DNA of 64,000 nt from an uncultured Bacteroidia bacterium. GTDB lineage: Bacteria; Bacteroidota; Bacteroidia; Bacteroidales; UBA932. Both the position numbers and the translations under genes were made by a program. Numbering within the stretch: the first letter of the stretch is position 1; each line of letters begins with the position of its first letter. A model generated the notes under the pieces. The model had not been told where the DNA came from. It searched no databases and saw nothing but the letters and a program-made list of their open reading frames with translations. Shown here piece after piece: positions 27,228-37,449 of this stretch. Where the stretch lies: assembly GCA_902801885.1 (NCBI GenBank), contig CADCJX010000001.1, positions 129,961 to 193,960 on the forward strand. Reading direction: 5' to 3'.

Positions 27228-28190
27228 ATGAAGGATCTGGTTCTAAGGATATTGCTTGTCTTGGCCCTCGCCACCGCTTTTTCCTTTGGTGCAAATGCAC
27301 AGTTCAAGGAAGAGGCGTTCAGCCAGAGCTACAACAATCCTGCGGACACCCTGGCTTCCAGGGACTCTGTGGACCAGATGTGGACATTCAAGGAGTTTTT
27401 CCATGGGGTTGCAAAGCATGACAGCACCCTCAAGATCGGATCCATGTTCGCCGGTTCCACCGTCTTTATCGGAGCCGAACAATTCTACAACAAGCAGTAT
27501 TGGAAGATTCCCGTCATCTACGCCGGCATCGGTACTGGAATAGGAATGGGAATTAAGTACAACAAGCAGTACAAGGCATCCAAACGTGCCTACGACGCTG
27601 CTTATGAGGCAGACCCTGAGACTACCCTGACCATAGATCAGGATGCCAGGCGCATGTCCAACTACATGTTCGCCGCTGCAGGCCTGATTTACTGGGGAGG
27701 CCTGATGGACGGTGTCGTAAACTATAAGCATGACGTCAAGAACCAGGCTGGAAAGGCCACTATCTATTCCATCCTGCTCCCGGGTCTCGGCCAGGCCTAC
27801 AACGGAGAATTCTGGAAGATACCTATCTATTGGGGAGCCATGATCGGATCCTACCACTATTGGTCTACGAACAATACTAACTACAAGAGATACAAGAGGA
27901 TACACAATGAGGCGACAGCTGAAGACAGCACTTATGAAGGCCTGATTCCGGCAGAAAGGGCCCTTTACTACAGGAATGCTTTCAGAAGATTCAGGGATTA
28001 CTCCATGGTTGCTCTTGTGGGAAGCTACCTGCTTCAGGTCATAGATGCCAACGTGTTCTCTTACATGCAAGATTTCGAGGTCAATGACGACCTGTCCATG
28101 AGAGTCGGACCGGCGGTCATACCTCAGAACAATGAATATGCCCTGCTGGGCAACAGCGCCCTCGGCCTGAAGGTAGGGTTCACTTTTTAA
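27228..28190 (+). CDS. DUF5683 domain-containing membrane protein
   Basis: 320 aa with signal peptide (ending FGANAQ). Repeated hydrophobic segments carry the DUF5683 signature (IYSILLPGLGQAYNGEFWKIPIYWGAM), which also occurs in part earlier (NKQYWKIPVIYAGIGTGIG). The family follows parB in many Bacteroidales, and the order parA-parB-DUF5683-mltD is conserved. It lies 8 nt after parB and 2 nt before mltD, so it is in the same operon. Probably an envelope protein; function unknown. Confidence 0.88.
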   Translation: MKDLVLRILLVLALATAFSFGANAQFKEEAFSQSYNNPADTLASRDSVDQMWTFKEFFHGVAKHDSTLKIGSMFAGSTVFIGAEQFYNKQYWKIPVIYAGIGTGIGMGIKYNKQYKASKRAYDAAYEADPETTLTIDQDARRMSNYMFAAAGLIYWGGLMDGVVNYKHDVKNQAGKATIYSILLPGLGQAYNGEFWKIPIYWGAMIGSYHYWSTNNTNYKRYKRIHNEATAEDSTYEGLIPAERALYYRNAFRRFRDYSMVALVGSYLLQVIDANVFSYMQDFEVNDDLSMRVGPAVIPQNNEYALLGNSALGLKVGFTF

Positions 28191-28192
28191 GG

Positions 28193-29833
28193 ATGAAGAC
28201 ACTCAGATCAATACTCCTCGCAGCTGCGATGTTGCTCCTCCTGCCCGGCGGAGCTGATGCACAGGTGTTCAGGAACAGACTAAGAACGGAAAATGACAGC
28301 CTGAGGGCACAGATAGACTCCCTCAAGAAAACAATAGAAATCCTCCAGCATGACATACTCCTCAAGGACAGCGTAGCCAATGAAATGCTTGGCATCTACG
28401 AGGAGAACGAGGACAAGAGTGCAGCCGGACTCAACCCGGAGGACTACAGCCCCGAGATAACTGACAGCCTTCTGAACATCTGGTACCTCCACAGGCAAGT
28501 CAACGAGGACAGCAGCAATGAAGAGTACGACATGGATTCAGTCCGCTTCTCTTCAAACGTGTCAGATGAAGTAATGAGGGAAAGGCTGGAAAACATGAAT
28601 TCCTACATCACCCTCCCTTACGACGAGAAGGTCCGGAATTACATGGTCCTATATTCCGAAAAGATGCCATCGAAGATGAGCAACATCCTCGGGCTCTGCC
28701 AGTACTACATGCCGATCTTCGAAGAGACATTCAGCCAGTACAACCTCCCGGATGAGCTCAAGTACGTCGCCATAATCGAATCCGCCCTCAACCCGACCGC
28801 GGTGTCAAGGGCAGGAGCTAAGGGCATGTGGCAGTTCATGACCAAGACAGCGAAGAGTTACGGACTGGAGATCAACTCCTATGTCGATGAAAGGCTCGAC
28901 CCCTTCAAGTCTTCCGATGCTGCGGCCCGCTACCTCGAAGACTCTTACAACCTTTTCGGAGACTGGAACCTTGCCATCTCCTCCTACAACTGCGGCCCTG
29001 GCAACGTCAACAAGGCCATCAGAAGGAGCGGCAAGAGGGATTTCTGGTCGGTCTACGAATATCTCCCAAGGGAGACCAGAGGCTACGTTCCTGCATTCGT
29101 TGGAGCCATGTATGCCATCAAGTACAGCAAGGAATATGGGATAGTCCCCAACAATGTCCAGATGCCCGTCCAGGTGGACACATTCATGATCAACAGGAAC
29201 CTCCATCTGCAGCAGGTCAGCGACCTTGTCGGAATCCCACTGGAAGAACTGAAAGAACTTAATCCTCAGTACATAAAGGACATCATTCCGGGCAACAGCA
29301 AGCCTTACGTGCTCAGGCTGCCTTACAACTATTCGAGTTCCTTCATCGCAAATGAGGACTCCATCTACACCCACCGTGCGGAAGAACTCCTCAACCCTCA
29401 GACTCTCGTCAGCTCTAAATCTTCTTCATCTGAAGATAGTTCTTCGGGCAGCCGTATCTCCTACAAGGTCAGAAGCGGAGACTCTCTTGGAAAGATAGCA
29501 TCCCGGCATCGGGTCACCGTGGCCCAGCTCAAGCAGTGGAACCATCTGAGGAGCAATACCATCCGCGTCGGACAGAGGCTATACATCTACAAAGGTGGGT
29601 CTTCAGTCTCATCTTCTTCCAGCAGTTCAACATCCAGCTCAAAGACCCAGGCTTCACCTGCAAAGGCTCCTGCAGCGTCATCCGAAGGAGGGACGATCTA
29701 CAAGGTCAAAAAGGGAGATACCCTCTACAAGATATCGAAGCAGTTCGGGGTCTCTGCCTCAGCCATAATGAAATTCAACGGCATAGGAGAAAGCATCCGT
29801 GAAGGACAGACCATAAAGATTCCGTCCAAATGA
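28193..29833 (+). CDS. mltD: Membrane-bound lytic transglycosylase D with C-terminal LysM domains
   Basis: 546 aa with signal peptide (ending GGADAQ) and a short coiled coil (about 28-55). The SLT domain lies about 180-310: catalytic Glu196 in IIESALNP, SRAGAKGMWQFM, and ISSYNCGPGNVNKAI. Two LysM domains follow (about 418-463, YKVRSGDSLGKIASRHRVTV; about 500-544, YKVKKGDTLYKISKQFGVSA), separated by serine-rich linkers. It cleaves peptidoglycan glycan chains in the periplasm. Its TGA abuts the stop of the convergent gene (29831-29836 reads TGATCA). Confidence 0.95.
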   Translation: MKTLRSILLAAAMLLLLPGGADAQVFRNRLRTENDSLRAQIDSLKKTIEILQHDILLKDSVANEMLGIYEENEDKSAAGLNPEDYSPEITDSLLNIWYLHRQVNEDSSNEEYDMDSVRFSSNVSDEVMRERLENMNSYITLPYDEKVRNYMVLYSEKMPSKMSNILGLCQYYMPIFEETFSQYNLPDELKYVAIIESALNPTAVSRAGAKGMWQFMTKTAKSYGLEINSYVDERLDPFKSSDAAARYLEDSYNLFGDWNLAISSYNCGPGNVNKAIRRSGKRDFWSVYEYLPRETRGYVPAFVGAMYAIKYSKEYGIVPNNVQMPVQVDTFMINRNLHLQQVSDLVGIPLEELKELNPQYIKDIIPGNSKPYVLRLPYNYSSSFIANEDSIYTHRAEELLNPQTLVSSKSSSSEDSSSGSRISYKVRSGDSLGKIASRHRVTVAQLKQWNHLRSNTIRVGQRLYIYKGGSSVSSSSSSSTSSSKTQASPAKAPAASSEGGTIYKVKKGDTLYKISKQFGVSASAIMKFNGIGESIREGQTIKIPSK

Positions 29834-31630
29834 TCATAAGGAGGCAGTAAGCTGGATCCTGGCTTCGTTTCTGGATGGTTTCGGCTCCTTCATGAATGGA
29901 TACCTTATCGAAGAGACCCTGAGATGAATCTTCAGGGTCTTTCTTTTATCCTTCCCGAAACGGAAGCGTCCTCCGCCCAAGGCTGTGACACTGAATCCCC
30001 TTCCATAGTAGGCTGGTACGGTGAAACCACCTGGCACATCCCGTTCAAAGGAATATATCCTGTCATCCCAGTTGTCCACCATGAAAAGGGTTCCGCGAAC
30101 CCAGGCTGAGAAGTCTCCGGCCTTGCGCCCGAATTCCAGATATGACAGACCGGCAAGGGACCTGCACAACATCCCTTCAATTCTCCACCCTGCCATCCAG
30201 GCGTCTCCGTCTGATTCTCCATAACGCGCGGAAATCCCGGCACTTGACCATTTCAGCTCCACCCTCGTTCCCGTCTTGAAACGGAGATATTCTTCATAAG
30301 GCCTGAACCTCTCCGTGGCCCTCAACAAGAGGATGGTCCTGTCCGAGACTTGGACAGGACAGGTGAAGAACAGTTTCCCCTGCCTGACCGCATGATCTTC
30401 CTGTTTTGCCGCCAGGTCAGCTGTGAACTCAAAGCCGTGTTTTTCCAAACCAAGGGCAATTCCGGTCTCATCAGAAGTCTTGCTCCAGCTTCTTACTCCT
30501 CCTGAATAAGGCGAACTGAAGGAAGACGGATAGTTCCTGAACACACCGCTCAGTTTCCAGTCCGGACAAATGGGGACGATGGCCCCAGCTACAGTTCCCA
30601 GCCCCCATTCCGGACACAGCACGACTACTTCTCCGAAATAATCCGCCCCTTTCCGGTTGTAACGGAAGTCCGCCGAAAGCAGACCTCCGCTACTGCCGCC
30701 ATAAACAGTGACGGAGACCTGTCCTTCTCTCCCGAAATAGCCGGCATTCGCTCCTGCAAGCCATCCCGGGACAGACTTTCTCCCCTCCATCCTGTCTTTA
30801 AGGCCAGGGAAGGACAGGAATTCAGTGAAAACGAAACGACCGGCCTGGAAGTCGGAAGCGACTCCCCTGTGGGTCCCGACACCGGACCAGGAATATGATG
30901 GAGACAGTCCGGTGGCACGCTTGTAAAAAGAAGAAGATGAGGAAAACCCTGAAAGGGAAAGGCCGCTCCACAGAGCCAGCCCCTGGGCAAATCTCAGATT
31001 ATAATCCCCCAATACTACCTTCCATGGTTTCCTGCGCCCGAAGAATGCTGCGCAGCCCGACCAGGAAGATGGAGGCCACTGGGCATTGTCCTGGTAAGAC
31101 GTTCTCCCGGCTAAGGAAACTTCAGCCGCATCTGCCGATGACAACCTGTATTTCAGTCCATAGCTTAAATCTTTTCCCCTTTGCGACAATCTTCCCAGGA
31201 TGTCTTGCCGGACAGTATGGTCTTCCTGTCCTGCCTGACCGGGAGGTTCTTTCCCCTTCAGGGACAAGAAGGGTTTCAGAGCGTTGACATATTCCTGGCT
31301 GAAGCCTTCTATCAATGCCAGTTCTGAGAAAGAAAGTACCTCTCCGTTATGCAATCGGTAATCCTCCAGGCTTGCCACCTGGTAACGGGAAAGCAAACCG
31401 CTGGACAGCAGTTTAGCGTGACTCTCGAGGTTTATTTCCAAAGGATGGTTCAGGAAGTGGACGAAACGTTCCATCTCCTGTTCATCCAGTTCTTCGGCAG
31501 AGGAAGCTCCGACCAAGGCCATTACCGACATCATTTGAGAGTCGGTCTGTGCAGGTACAGGGATCGGAACACAGGCGAATGGAAGGATGGCCGTGATCAG
31601 ATAAGGCAATATTCCCAATAAAGTTTTCAT
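29834..31630 (-). CDS. Helix-hairpin-helix plus beta-barrel-like envelope protein
   Basis: About 598 aa from MKTLLGILPY; an ATG 18 nt upstream (31648) lies almost at the -7 box and is less likely. After a signal peptide (ending VPAQ) an N-terminal helical part resembles the ComEA-like HhH proteins of Bacteroidetes (ELALIEGFSQEYVNALKPFL, about 110-130). From about residue 155 to the end it alternates short aromatic beta strands ending in RIQLTASL, suggesting an outer-membrane barrel. Such proteins are common in Bacteroidales and unassigned in function. It converges on mltD with no gap. Confidence 0.7.
   Translation of the reverse strand: MKTLLGILPYLITAILPFACVPIPVPAQTDSQMMSVMALVGASSAEELDEQEMERFVHFLNHPLEINLESHAKLLSSGLLSRYQVASLEDYRLHNGEVLSFSELALIEGFSQEYVNALKPFLSLKGKEPPGQAGQEDHTVRQDILGRLSQRGKDLSYGLKYRLSSADAAEVSLAGRTSYQDNAQWPPSSWSGCAAFFGRRKPWKVVLGDYNLRFAQGLALWSGLSLSGFSSSSSFYKRATGLSPSYSWSGVGTHRGVASDFQAGRFVFTEFLSFPGLKDRMEGRKSVPGWLAGANAGYFGREGQVSVTVYGGSSGGLLSADFRYNRKGADYFGEVVVLCPEWGLGTVAGAIVPICPDWKLSGVFRNYPSSFSSPYSGGVRSWSKTSDETGIALGLEKHGFEFTADLAAKQEDHAVRQGKLFFTCPVQVSDRTILLLRATERFRPYEEYLRFKTGTRVELKWSSAGISARYGESDGDAWMAGWRIEGMLCRSLAGLSYLEFGRKAGDFSAWVRGTLFMVDNWDDRIYSFERDVPGGFTVPAYYGRGFSVTALGGGRFRFGKDKRKTLKIHLRVSSIRYPFMKEPKPSRNEARIQLTASL
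29914..29950 (+). terminator. Intrinsic terminator of the parAB-mltD operon inside the opposing gene
   Basis: A 9-bp stem (29914-29922 with 29932-29940) is followed by a T-rich tract (about 29938-29948). It lies 80 nt past the mltD stop, within the 3' coding part of the convergent HhH gene. Confidence 0.6.
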
Positions 31631-31649
31631 AGTCCATGTCAAAGTCATG

Positions 31650-31680
31650 CAAAGTTAGGTGCGGGATGTTTAATAACAAC
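31650..31680 (-). promoter_or_regulatory. Promoter of the HhH/barrel gene
   Basis: Minus strand: GTTG (31677-31680), 19 nt, TAACTTTG (31650-31657). The -7 box ends 1 nt from ATG 31648, so ATG 31630 is the more probable start. Confidence 0.6.
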
Positions 31681-31731
31681 AGATGTTAATAAAACTCAAG
31701 GGGATTATTTCTGTTTTTTTAAGGAATGTGC

Positions 31732-31739
31732 TATTTTTG
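31732..31739 (+). promoter_or_regulatory. Candidate -7 box upstream of hpt-adk
   Basis: TATTTTTG matches TAnnTTTG and lies 19 nt before ATG 31759. No good -33 TTTG is visible. Confidence 0.5.
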
Positions 31740-31758
31740 TTCAAAATAACACTGCGCA

Positions 31759-32874
31759 ATGAGCAACGTCAGACTCCACGACAAATCCTTCCGTCCTTTC
31801 ATCGAGTACGATGCCATAGAAAAGGCTATCGACCAGGTTGCGGAAAAGATCAACAACGATTACCAAGGCTGCACGGACGTTCCTGTCCTGCTGTGTGTCC
31901 TGAACGGTTCCATCCTGTTCACCGCCGAACTCATGAAGAGACTCACTTTCAACTGTGAGATCGTCTGCATAAAGCTTTCTTCCTATGTTGGAATGAAGTC
32001 CACGGGAGAGGTCAGGGACATCATCGGCATGACCGGCAATGTCAAGGGCAAGAGGGTGATCATTGTCGAGGACATCGTGGATTCAGGCAGGACGATCGCC
32101 AATCTCACGAAAATGATGGAGGCGAACGGAGCTACCGAGACAAAAATCTGCACAATGCTTTTCAAGCCCGGCTGCTACAAGCTGGACAAGAAACTGGACT
32201 ATGTGGCCATGGAGATTCCGGACGATTTCATCGTCGGCTTCGGACTCGACTATGACGGTCTTGGCAGGAACAACAAGGACATTTACGTTTTGGACAGTAC
32301 CATGAAATATTACATTCTTTTCGGCCCTCCCGGTGCGGGCAAAGGCACCCAGGCAGCCTCTATGGCTGAACGATTCAACCTGTGCCACATCTCGACAGGA
32401 GACCTCCTCCGTGGTGAGATGGCAAAAGGCAGCGAACTTGGACTCAAGGCCAAGGCTCTGATCGAGGCTGGCGAACTTGTCCCCGACGAGATCGTGGAAG
32501 GCATGATCGAGAATAAATTCAACACAGTGGAAGGGGTTTCCGGCTTCCTCCTCGATGGTTTCCCGCGCACGATCGCACAGGCTGAAGCCTTGGACAAGAT
32601 GCTCGCCAAAAGGGATGAGAAAGTCAGCGGTGTCGTTTCCCTGATGATTCCCGACGAGATGATCAAGGAAAGGATCCGCCATCGCGCCGCCATCGAAGGA
32701 CGTGCTGACGACGCATCCGACGAGACAATCTCCAACAGGATCAAGACCTATCACGAGAAGACCGAACCCCTCGTGGACTTCTACAAGAAGGCCGGAGCGT
32801 ACAACGAAATCGACGGCATCGGCACCATCGAAGAAGTCCGCGACCGTATCTCCGCATTGATGGAGACGATCTAA
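31759..32874 (+). CDS. hpt-adk: Fused hypoxanthine phosphoribosyltransferase-adenylate kinase
   Basis: A single 371-codon frame. Residues 1-181 form a hypoxanthine phosphoribosyltransferase with the PRPP loop [13 protein letters not shown] (100-112) and the [12 protein letters not shown] loop. Residues 182-371 form adenylate kinase, beginning [16 protein letters not shown] (P-loop 189-197) with DGFPRT and a short-lid region ([11 protein letters not shown]). The junction is DSTMKYY with no intervening stop; in many Bacteroidales these are two adjacent genes. Met182 (ATG at 32302) sits exactly where a separate adk would start, so internal initiation could also yield free kinase. One half makes IMP/GMP from bases, the other balances AMP, ADP and ATP. 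obgE follows after 5 nt. Confidence 0.9.
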   Translation: MSNVRLHDKSFRPFIEYDAIEKAIDQVAEKINNDYQGCTDVPVLLCVLNGSILFTAELMKRLTFNCEIVCIKLSSYVGMKSTGEVRDIIGMTGNVKGKRVIIVEDIVDSGRTIANLTKMMEANGATETKICTMLFKPGCYKLDKKLDYVAMEIPDDFIVGFGLDYDGLGRNNKDIYVLDSTMKYYILFGPPGAGKGTQAASMAERFNLCHISTGDLLRGEMAKGSELGLKAKALIEAGELVPDEIVEGMIENKFNTVEGVSGFLLDGFPRTIAQAEALDKMLAKRDEKVSGVVSLMIPDEMIKERIRHRAAIEGRADDASDETISNRIKTYHEKTEPLVDFYKKAGAYNEIDGIGTIEEVRDRISALMETI

Positions 32875-32879
32875 GGGTC

Positions 32880-33872
32880 ATGCCTGACAGCAATTTCATA
32901 GACTACGTCAAGATCTACTGCGTCTCCGGTCACGGAGGTGCAGGTTCGATGCATCTTCACAGGGCCAAATACGTCCCAAAAGGCGGCCCAGACGGAGGTG
33001 ACGGCGGCCGCGGAGGCCATATCATTCTCAGGGCTAATCCACAGTTCTGGACCCTCATCCACTTGAAATACCGCAAGCATGTCAAGGCGGATGACGGAGG
33101 TCATGGAGAGGGAGGCCTAAGGACAGGAAAGAACGGAGCTGACATCATTCTGGAAGTACCCGTAGGGACTGTTGCAAAGGATGCTGAGACTGAAGAGGTA
33201 CTCTTTGAAATGATGGAGCCCGGCGAGGAAAGGGTCCTGTGCAGGGGTGGACGCGGTGGTCTCGGAAACAACAATTTCAAGACAGCGACAAATCAGACTC
33301 CGAGATATGCCCAGCCAGGAGAGGAAGGAGAGGAAGGTTGGTTCATCCTGGAACTCAAACTTCTGGCCGATGTCGGCCTGGTAGGTTTCCCCAATGCGGG
33401 CAAATCCACCCTGCTGGCAGCCATCACTGCAGCCAAACCGAAGATCGCCAATTATGCATTCACCACTCTCGAACCTAACCTCGGAATAGTCAAGTACTAT
33501 GACGACCAGTCCTTCGTCATGGCGGACATCCCTGGAATCATCGAAGGAGCCCATGAAGGCAAAGGAATAGGAATACGATTCCTGCGCCACATCGAAAGGA
33601 ACTCAGTCCTTCTTTTCATGGTCTCTGCGGAAGAGAACGACATCGCCGGAAGCTACAAGACCCTTCTCAATGAGCTTGAGGAATATAACCCCGAACTTCT
33701 GGACAAGGAAAGATTGCTGGCGGTGACCAAGTGCGACATGATCGACAAGGAAATCGAGGCCCAGATCGAGCCCTCCCTCCCCAAAGGGGTTCCCCACATA
33801 TTCATTTCATCAGTTTCCGGTGAAGGCCTGAAGGAACTCAAGGACATGCTATGGTCAGCGCTTCAATCATAG
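32880..33872 (+). CDS. obgE: GTPase Obg (CgtA)
   Basis: 330 aa. The glycine-rich Obg fold fills about 1-158 ([37 protein letters not shown]). The G domain has G1 GFPNAGKST (169-176), G3 [17 protein letters not shown]4 TKCD and G5 SSVSGEG. There is no C-terminal OCT extension. It is a ribosome-associated GTPase needed for 50S maturation and growth control. It lies 5 nt after hpt-adk, and its end overlaps the PAP2 gene by 22 nt. Confidence 0.97.
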   Translation: MPDSNFIDYVKIYCVSGHGGAGSMHLHRAKYVPKGGPDGGDGGRGGHIILRANPQFWTLIHLKYRKHVKADDGGHGEGGLRTGKNGADIILEVPVGTVAKDAETEEVLFEMMEPGEERVLCRGGRGGLGNNNFKTATNQTPRYAQPGEEGEEGWFILELKLLADVGLVGFPNAGKSTLLAAITAAKPKIANYAFTTLEPNLGIVKYYDDQSFVMADIPGIIEGAHEGKGIGIRFLRHIERNSVLLFMVSAEENDIAGSYKTLLNELEEYNPELLDKERLLAVTKCDMIDKEIEAQIEPSLPKGVPHIFISSVSGEGLKELKDMLWSALQS

Positions 33873-34459
33873 AATCGCTCCATCGCATCGACCAGGATCT
33901 GACCCTTCTGATCAACAACTGGAGCACTCCTGCGACCGACTCGTTCTGGATGATGATGTCGGACAAGATGTTCTGGATTCCGGCCTATCTTATCTGCACC
34001 TATTTCCTTTTCCTCCGGCTTGGCTGGAAAAAGGCCTTGATCGTCCTTGCTTCAGCCGCAATCGCTTTCGCACTTTGCGACCAGTTCTCCAACATAGTAA
34101 AACACGCCGTCTCCAGACTCAGGCCGAACTATTCATTCAGGATGCTTGACGGAGGCCTCAATGTCCTGGAAAAACGCGGCGGCTTCTACGGTTTTTTCTC
34201 CGCCCATGCGGCTAATGCCTTCTCGCTGGCTGTATGTCTTGTCATTGGGTTCCGTAATGACAGTACGCACACCTACAATTGGTTTTGCAGATGTGCGTTA
34301 GTCTGGGCTTCGCTTGTTTCGATAAGCCGTATATTCGTCGGGAAACACTACCTGGGCGATGTCCTAGTCGGCGCAATAATCGGAATCGCAATCGGCTGCA
34401 TTGCAGGTGCTGCGGCCAGATATTGCATCAGCAGGACAGTCCCTATAGCTCAGGAATGA
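33851..34459 (+). CDS. PAP2-family membrane phosphatase
   Basis: 202 aa with about five membrane helices. The three PAP2 motifs are present: [21 protein letters not shown] (SxH in place of the usual SGH) and [16 protein letters not shown]. The family dephosphorylates lipid phosphates such as undecaprenyl pyrophosphate or phosphatidate; the substrate here is unknown. It starts inside obgE (22-nt overlap), indicating one operon, and ends inside the convergent murF (17-nt overlap). Confidence 0.9.
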   Translation: MVSASIIESLHRIDQDLTLLINNWSTPATDSFWMMMSDKMFWIPAYLICTYFLFLRLGWKKALIVLASAAIAFALCDQFSNIVKHAVSRLRPNYSFRMLDGGLNVLEKRGGFYGFFSAHAANAFSLAVCLVIGFRNDSTHTYNWFCRCALVWASLVSISRIFVGKHYLGDVLVGAIIGIAIGCIAGAAARYCISRTVPIAQE

Positions 34460-35768
34460 CCTTTTCCATCTGGATTCCCCTGGATCCCTTGACCAGGATG
34501 GTGGAACCACTCACATGATTCTCCTTCAGCCACGAGGCCAGTTCGTCCGAAGTAGCGAACCATCTGGCCTTGACCTCAGTCCTGCCTTGAAGGGCCTTGC
34601 TGAACTCTTCTCCGACAAGACAGACAAGATCCAGGTTCATCGAGAGCAACTTGTCAAGCACTTTAGAGTGTTCGGCAACTGATTCTTCACCAAGTTCCCT
34701 CATGTCACCGATCATAGCTGCCTTGTGGTCGGCCTCGACTAGATCCAGGTTGTCCAGAGCAGCGGCCATGCTGGTGGGATTGGCGTTATATGCGTCTTCA
34801 ATCAGGACATTGCGTCCAGTCTTCTCCATCTGTGAACGATTGTTCTTGGGAACATAACTGCACACAGCCTGGATTGCATCCTCCAGGGACACGCCGAAAT
34901 AACGGCCGACGGCGATGGCCGCAGCCACATTTGTTGCATTGTATGCCCCTGCCAGATTGGTCTCTACAAGTGTCCCGTCAGAAAGCCTTATCCTGAGATA
35001 AGGATGTTCCGCACTTGAAGGGAGAACCGTCGCCCCCTGGTAGTGGATGCCATAGAGATTGGCCCTCACATAGAGATTGCGGTCCGCCGCCATGGCTGTC
35101 AGATCAGGATCGTCAGCATTCAGGAATATCTCCCCTCCATGTCCGGCTATATAATCATAAAGCTGTCCTTTAGCCCTCTTCACCCCGTCAAAGCTGCCGA
35201 AGCCAAGCAGATGTGCTTTCCCGACATTCGTAATCAGGCCGAAGTCCGGCTCGCAGACATTGACAAGCTTGAAGATGTCGTCAGGATGGTTGGCTCCCAT
35301 CTCGATGACAGCGATTTCAGTGTCCTCCCCGATTGAAAGGAGCGACAGGGGCACACCGATGTCATTGTTGAGATTGCCCTTCGTCGCTGCGACATTGTAC
35401 TTCGCAGAAAGAACCCTGGTGATAAGTTCCTTGGTCGTAGTCTTGCCGTTGGTGCCAGTGAGACCGACGACAGTGATTCTCTTTCCTCCGACAAAACTGT
35501 TCTCCCTGTGATAGCGGGCAAGGGCCTGGAGTGCCTCCAAGGTGTCCCGGACAGGAATCACCCGGGAATCACCTGATTGTGAAGCCGGCGTTCCCTCATT
35601 CACGACAGCATAGCGCGCCCCGAGTTCCAAAGCCTTGAGGGCGTACTGGTTGCCGTCAAAATTCTCACCTTTAAGGGCGAAGAACATCTCTCCGCCCTCT
35701 ATCGCCCTGCTGTCAGTAGAGACTCTCGAGCATTCCTTGAACAAGGAATAAAGATTAGCTGTTTCCAT
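34443..35768 (-). CDS. murF: UDP-MurNAc-tripeptide-D-alanyl-D-alanine ligase
   Basis: 441 aa with the three Mur ligase domains: N-terminal substrate domain with STDSRAIEGGEMFFALKG, central ATP domain with VGLTGTNGKTTTKE (about 101-113), EMGANHPDD and NADDPD, and C-terminal domain with EDAYNANPTSMAAALDNL. It adds D-Ala-D-Ala to the peptidoglycan precursor in the cytoplasm. dut lies 10 nt upstream, and the two are followed in the same direction by no other gene. Length is normal. Confidence 0.96.
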   Translation of the reverse strand: METANLYSLFKECSRVSTDSRAIEGGEMFFALKGENFDGNQYALKALELGARYAVVNEGTPASQSGDSRVIPVRDTLEALQALARYHRENSFVGGKRITVVGLTGTNGKTTTKELITRVLSAKYNVAATKGNLNNDIGVPLSLLSIGEDTEIAVIEMGANHPDDIFKLVNVCEPDFGLITNVGKAHLLGFGSFDGVKRAKGQLYDYIAGHGGEIFLNADDPDLTAMAADRNLYVRANLYGIHYQGATVLPSSAEHPYLRIRLSDGTLVETNLAGAYNATNVAAAIAVGRYFGVSLEDAIQAVCSYVPKNNRSQMEKTGRNVLIEDAYNANPTSMAAALDNLDLVEADHKAAMIGDMRELGEESVAEHSKVLDKLLSMNLDLVCLVGEEFSKALQGRTEVKARWFATSDELASWLKENHVSGSTILVKGSRGIQMEKVIPEL

Positions 35769-35778
35769 TTGGACTTAA

Positions 35779-36216
35779 TTACTTGCTGCCGGTGCTTCCC
35801 CAGCCTCCGGCTCCCCTCTCTGTCTCGGAGAGGACTTCTACATCCTCCCATTCGACGCGTTCATGCCGGGCGATTACCATCTGGGCAATGCGCTCTCCAG
35901 GAACGATCTCGAAAGGAGTGTTTGAAAGATTCACCAGCGAGGTACGGAGTTCTCCCCTGAAATCGGCATCGACCGTACCGGGGCTGTTGATCACCGTAAT
36001 GCCATGCTTAGTGGCAAGGCCGCTGCGTGGACGGATCTGGGCCTCATAACCAACGGGGAGTTCTATGAATATTCCTGTAGGTACAAGGGCCCTCTCGAGC
36101 GGACCGAGGACTATAGGTTCCTCAAGGTCCGCCCGCAGGTCCATACCTGCCGAAGCCTCGGTCGCATAGAATGGATCGGGCCAGCGGCTTTTATTGACTA
36201 TCTTGACTTTCAACAT
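35779..36216 (-). CDS. dut: dUTP diphosphatase
   Basis: 145 aa with the five conserved dUTPase motifs in order: [34 protein letters not shown] and [10 protein letters not shown]. Trimeric enzyme that converts dUTP to dUMP and pyrophosphate, keeping uracil out of DNA. It lies 5 nt after the uracil permease gene and 10 nt before murF, in a run of closely packed minus-strand genes from tgt to murF. Confidence 0.97.
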   Translation of the reverse strand: MLKVKIVNKSRWPDPFYATEASAGMDLRADLEEPIVLGPLERALVPTGIFIELPVGYEAQIRPRSGLATKHGITVINSPGTVDADFRGELRTSLVNLSNTPFEIVPGERIAQMVIARHERVEWEDVEVLSETERGAGGWGSTGSK

Positions 36217-36221
36217 TGTAA

Positions 36222-37439
36222 TTATTCGGTTTTTGCCTCAGCTTCAGCAGCTTCCTTGTCAGGGATGATGAGGTTGAGGATGACGCCGACGATGGAAGCA
36301 AGACCTATTCCTGCAAGTGAGAACTTGCCGAAGCTGATGATTGCTCCGCCGATTCCGATAGTAAGGATAAGTGAAGCGATGATCAGGTTGCGGGTCTTGT
36401 TCATGTCTATCTTTGCCTTGACCAGGTTGTTGATACCGACGGATGCGATGCTTCCGAAGAGAAGGAGCATGATACCTCCGAGAACAGCGGTAGGGATGGT
36501 CTGGATGGCTGCCCCGACTTTACCGACCAGTGAAATAAGGATGGCAGCGATGGCCGCTATCCTCATGCAGGCAGGATCGGTGACCTTGGTCAGGGAGACG
36601 GCTCCTGTGACCTCTGAATATGTGGTGACGGGAGCACCTCCGAGGAAGGCGGCGAGCATACAGGCAAGACCGTCGCCGGCCATGGTCCTGTGAAGTCCGG
36701 GATCCTTGACGAAGTCTTTTCCGGCAATCTCGCTGATGGCGTAAACGTCACCTACGTGCTCGATGATAGGAGCTATGGCCACGGGAGCCATGAATACTAT
36801 CGCCTGCCATGAGAAACTCATCTTGGCGAAATGAGGCAATGCAAACCACTTTGCCTCAGCCACGGGTGCGAAATCCATTCCGCTCCTGTAGAAGATGATA
36901 GCAGCGATGTAACCTACGATCGCGCCGAAGAACACCGGGATGATCTTGACCAGTCCCTTCCCCCAGATCGAGCAAGCTATTGCAACAAGGAGAGAGATTA
37001 TAGCCAGGACCCAGTTCTGGCTGGCCATGTCGACTCCGGTACTGGCCAGCGAAAGACCGATCAGGATAATGACCGGACCGATGACGATCGGAGGGAAGAG
37101 CTTCTTGATGAAACTGATACCGAATAGCTTCACGAGAAGGCTCATCAGCAGGTAGACGACGCCGACGGCCACAAGGCCACAGAACATTCCGGGCATGCCG
37201 TAGAGTTCAGTTGCCTTGACGATAGGAGCAATGAAGGCGAAACTGCTGCCCAGATAGATAGGAACCTTGCCTCCTGTCACACCATGGAAGAGAAGGGTGC
37301 CGAGACCGGCCGCCAAAAGGGCTATAGCCGGATCAAAACCGACGAGCAGAGGGACCAGGACCGTGGACCCGAAAGCCACGAACATGAACTGAACGCCTAC
37401 TATCGTACGCTTCAGTGGGGAAAGAGTTTGTGTTGACAT
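36222..37439 (-). CDS. uraA: Uracil/xanthine permease (NCS2 family)
   Basis: 405 aa from [12 protein letters not shown] at 37439, 10 nt after the lptG/F stop; a longer reading would run back into that gene. About 14 hydrophobic segments. NCS2 features include [35 protein letters not shown] and [18 protein letters not shown]. It probably imports uracil with protons. The adjacent dut gene concerns uracil nucleotides too, but the two may be linked only by operon packing. Confidence 0.92.
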   Translation of the reverse strand: MSTQTLSPLKRTIVGVQFMFVAFGSTVLVPLLVGFDPAIALLAAGLGTLLFHGVTGGKVPIYLGSSFAFIAPIVKATELYGMPGMFCGLVAVGVVYLLMSLLVKLFGISFIKKLFPPIVIGPVIILIGLSLASTGVDMASQNWVLAIISLLVAIACSIWGKGLVKIIPVFFGAIVGYIAAIIFYRSGMDFAPVAEAKWFALPHFAKMSFSWQAIVFMAPVAIAPIIEHVGDVYAISEIAGKDFVKDPGLHRTMAGDGLACMLAAFLGGAPVTTYSEVTGAVSLTKVTDPACMRIAAIAAILISLVGKVGAAIQTIPTAVLGGIMLLLFGSIASVGINNLVKAKIDMNKTRNLIIASLILTIGIGGAIISFGKFSLAGIGLASIVGVILNLIIPDKEAAEAEAKTE

Positions 37440-37449
37440 ATGGTACCAG

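Noticed and set aside
27243-28202. 319-codon minus-strand open frame covering the DUF5683 gene
   Set aside because: It mirrors a conserved gene in the parAB-mltD order and reads as composition shadow with no domain.
31683-31958. 91-codon plus-strand frame before and inside hpt
   Set aside because: It overlaps the hpt-adk promoter and start in another frame and encodes no known domain.
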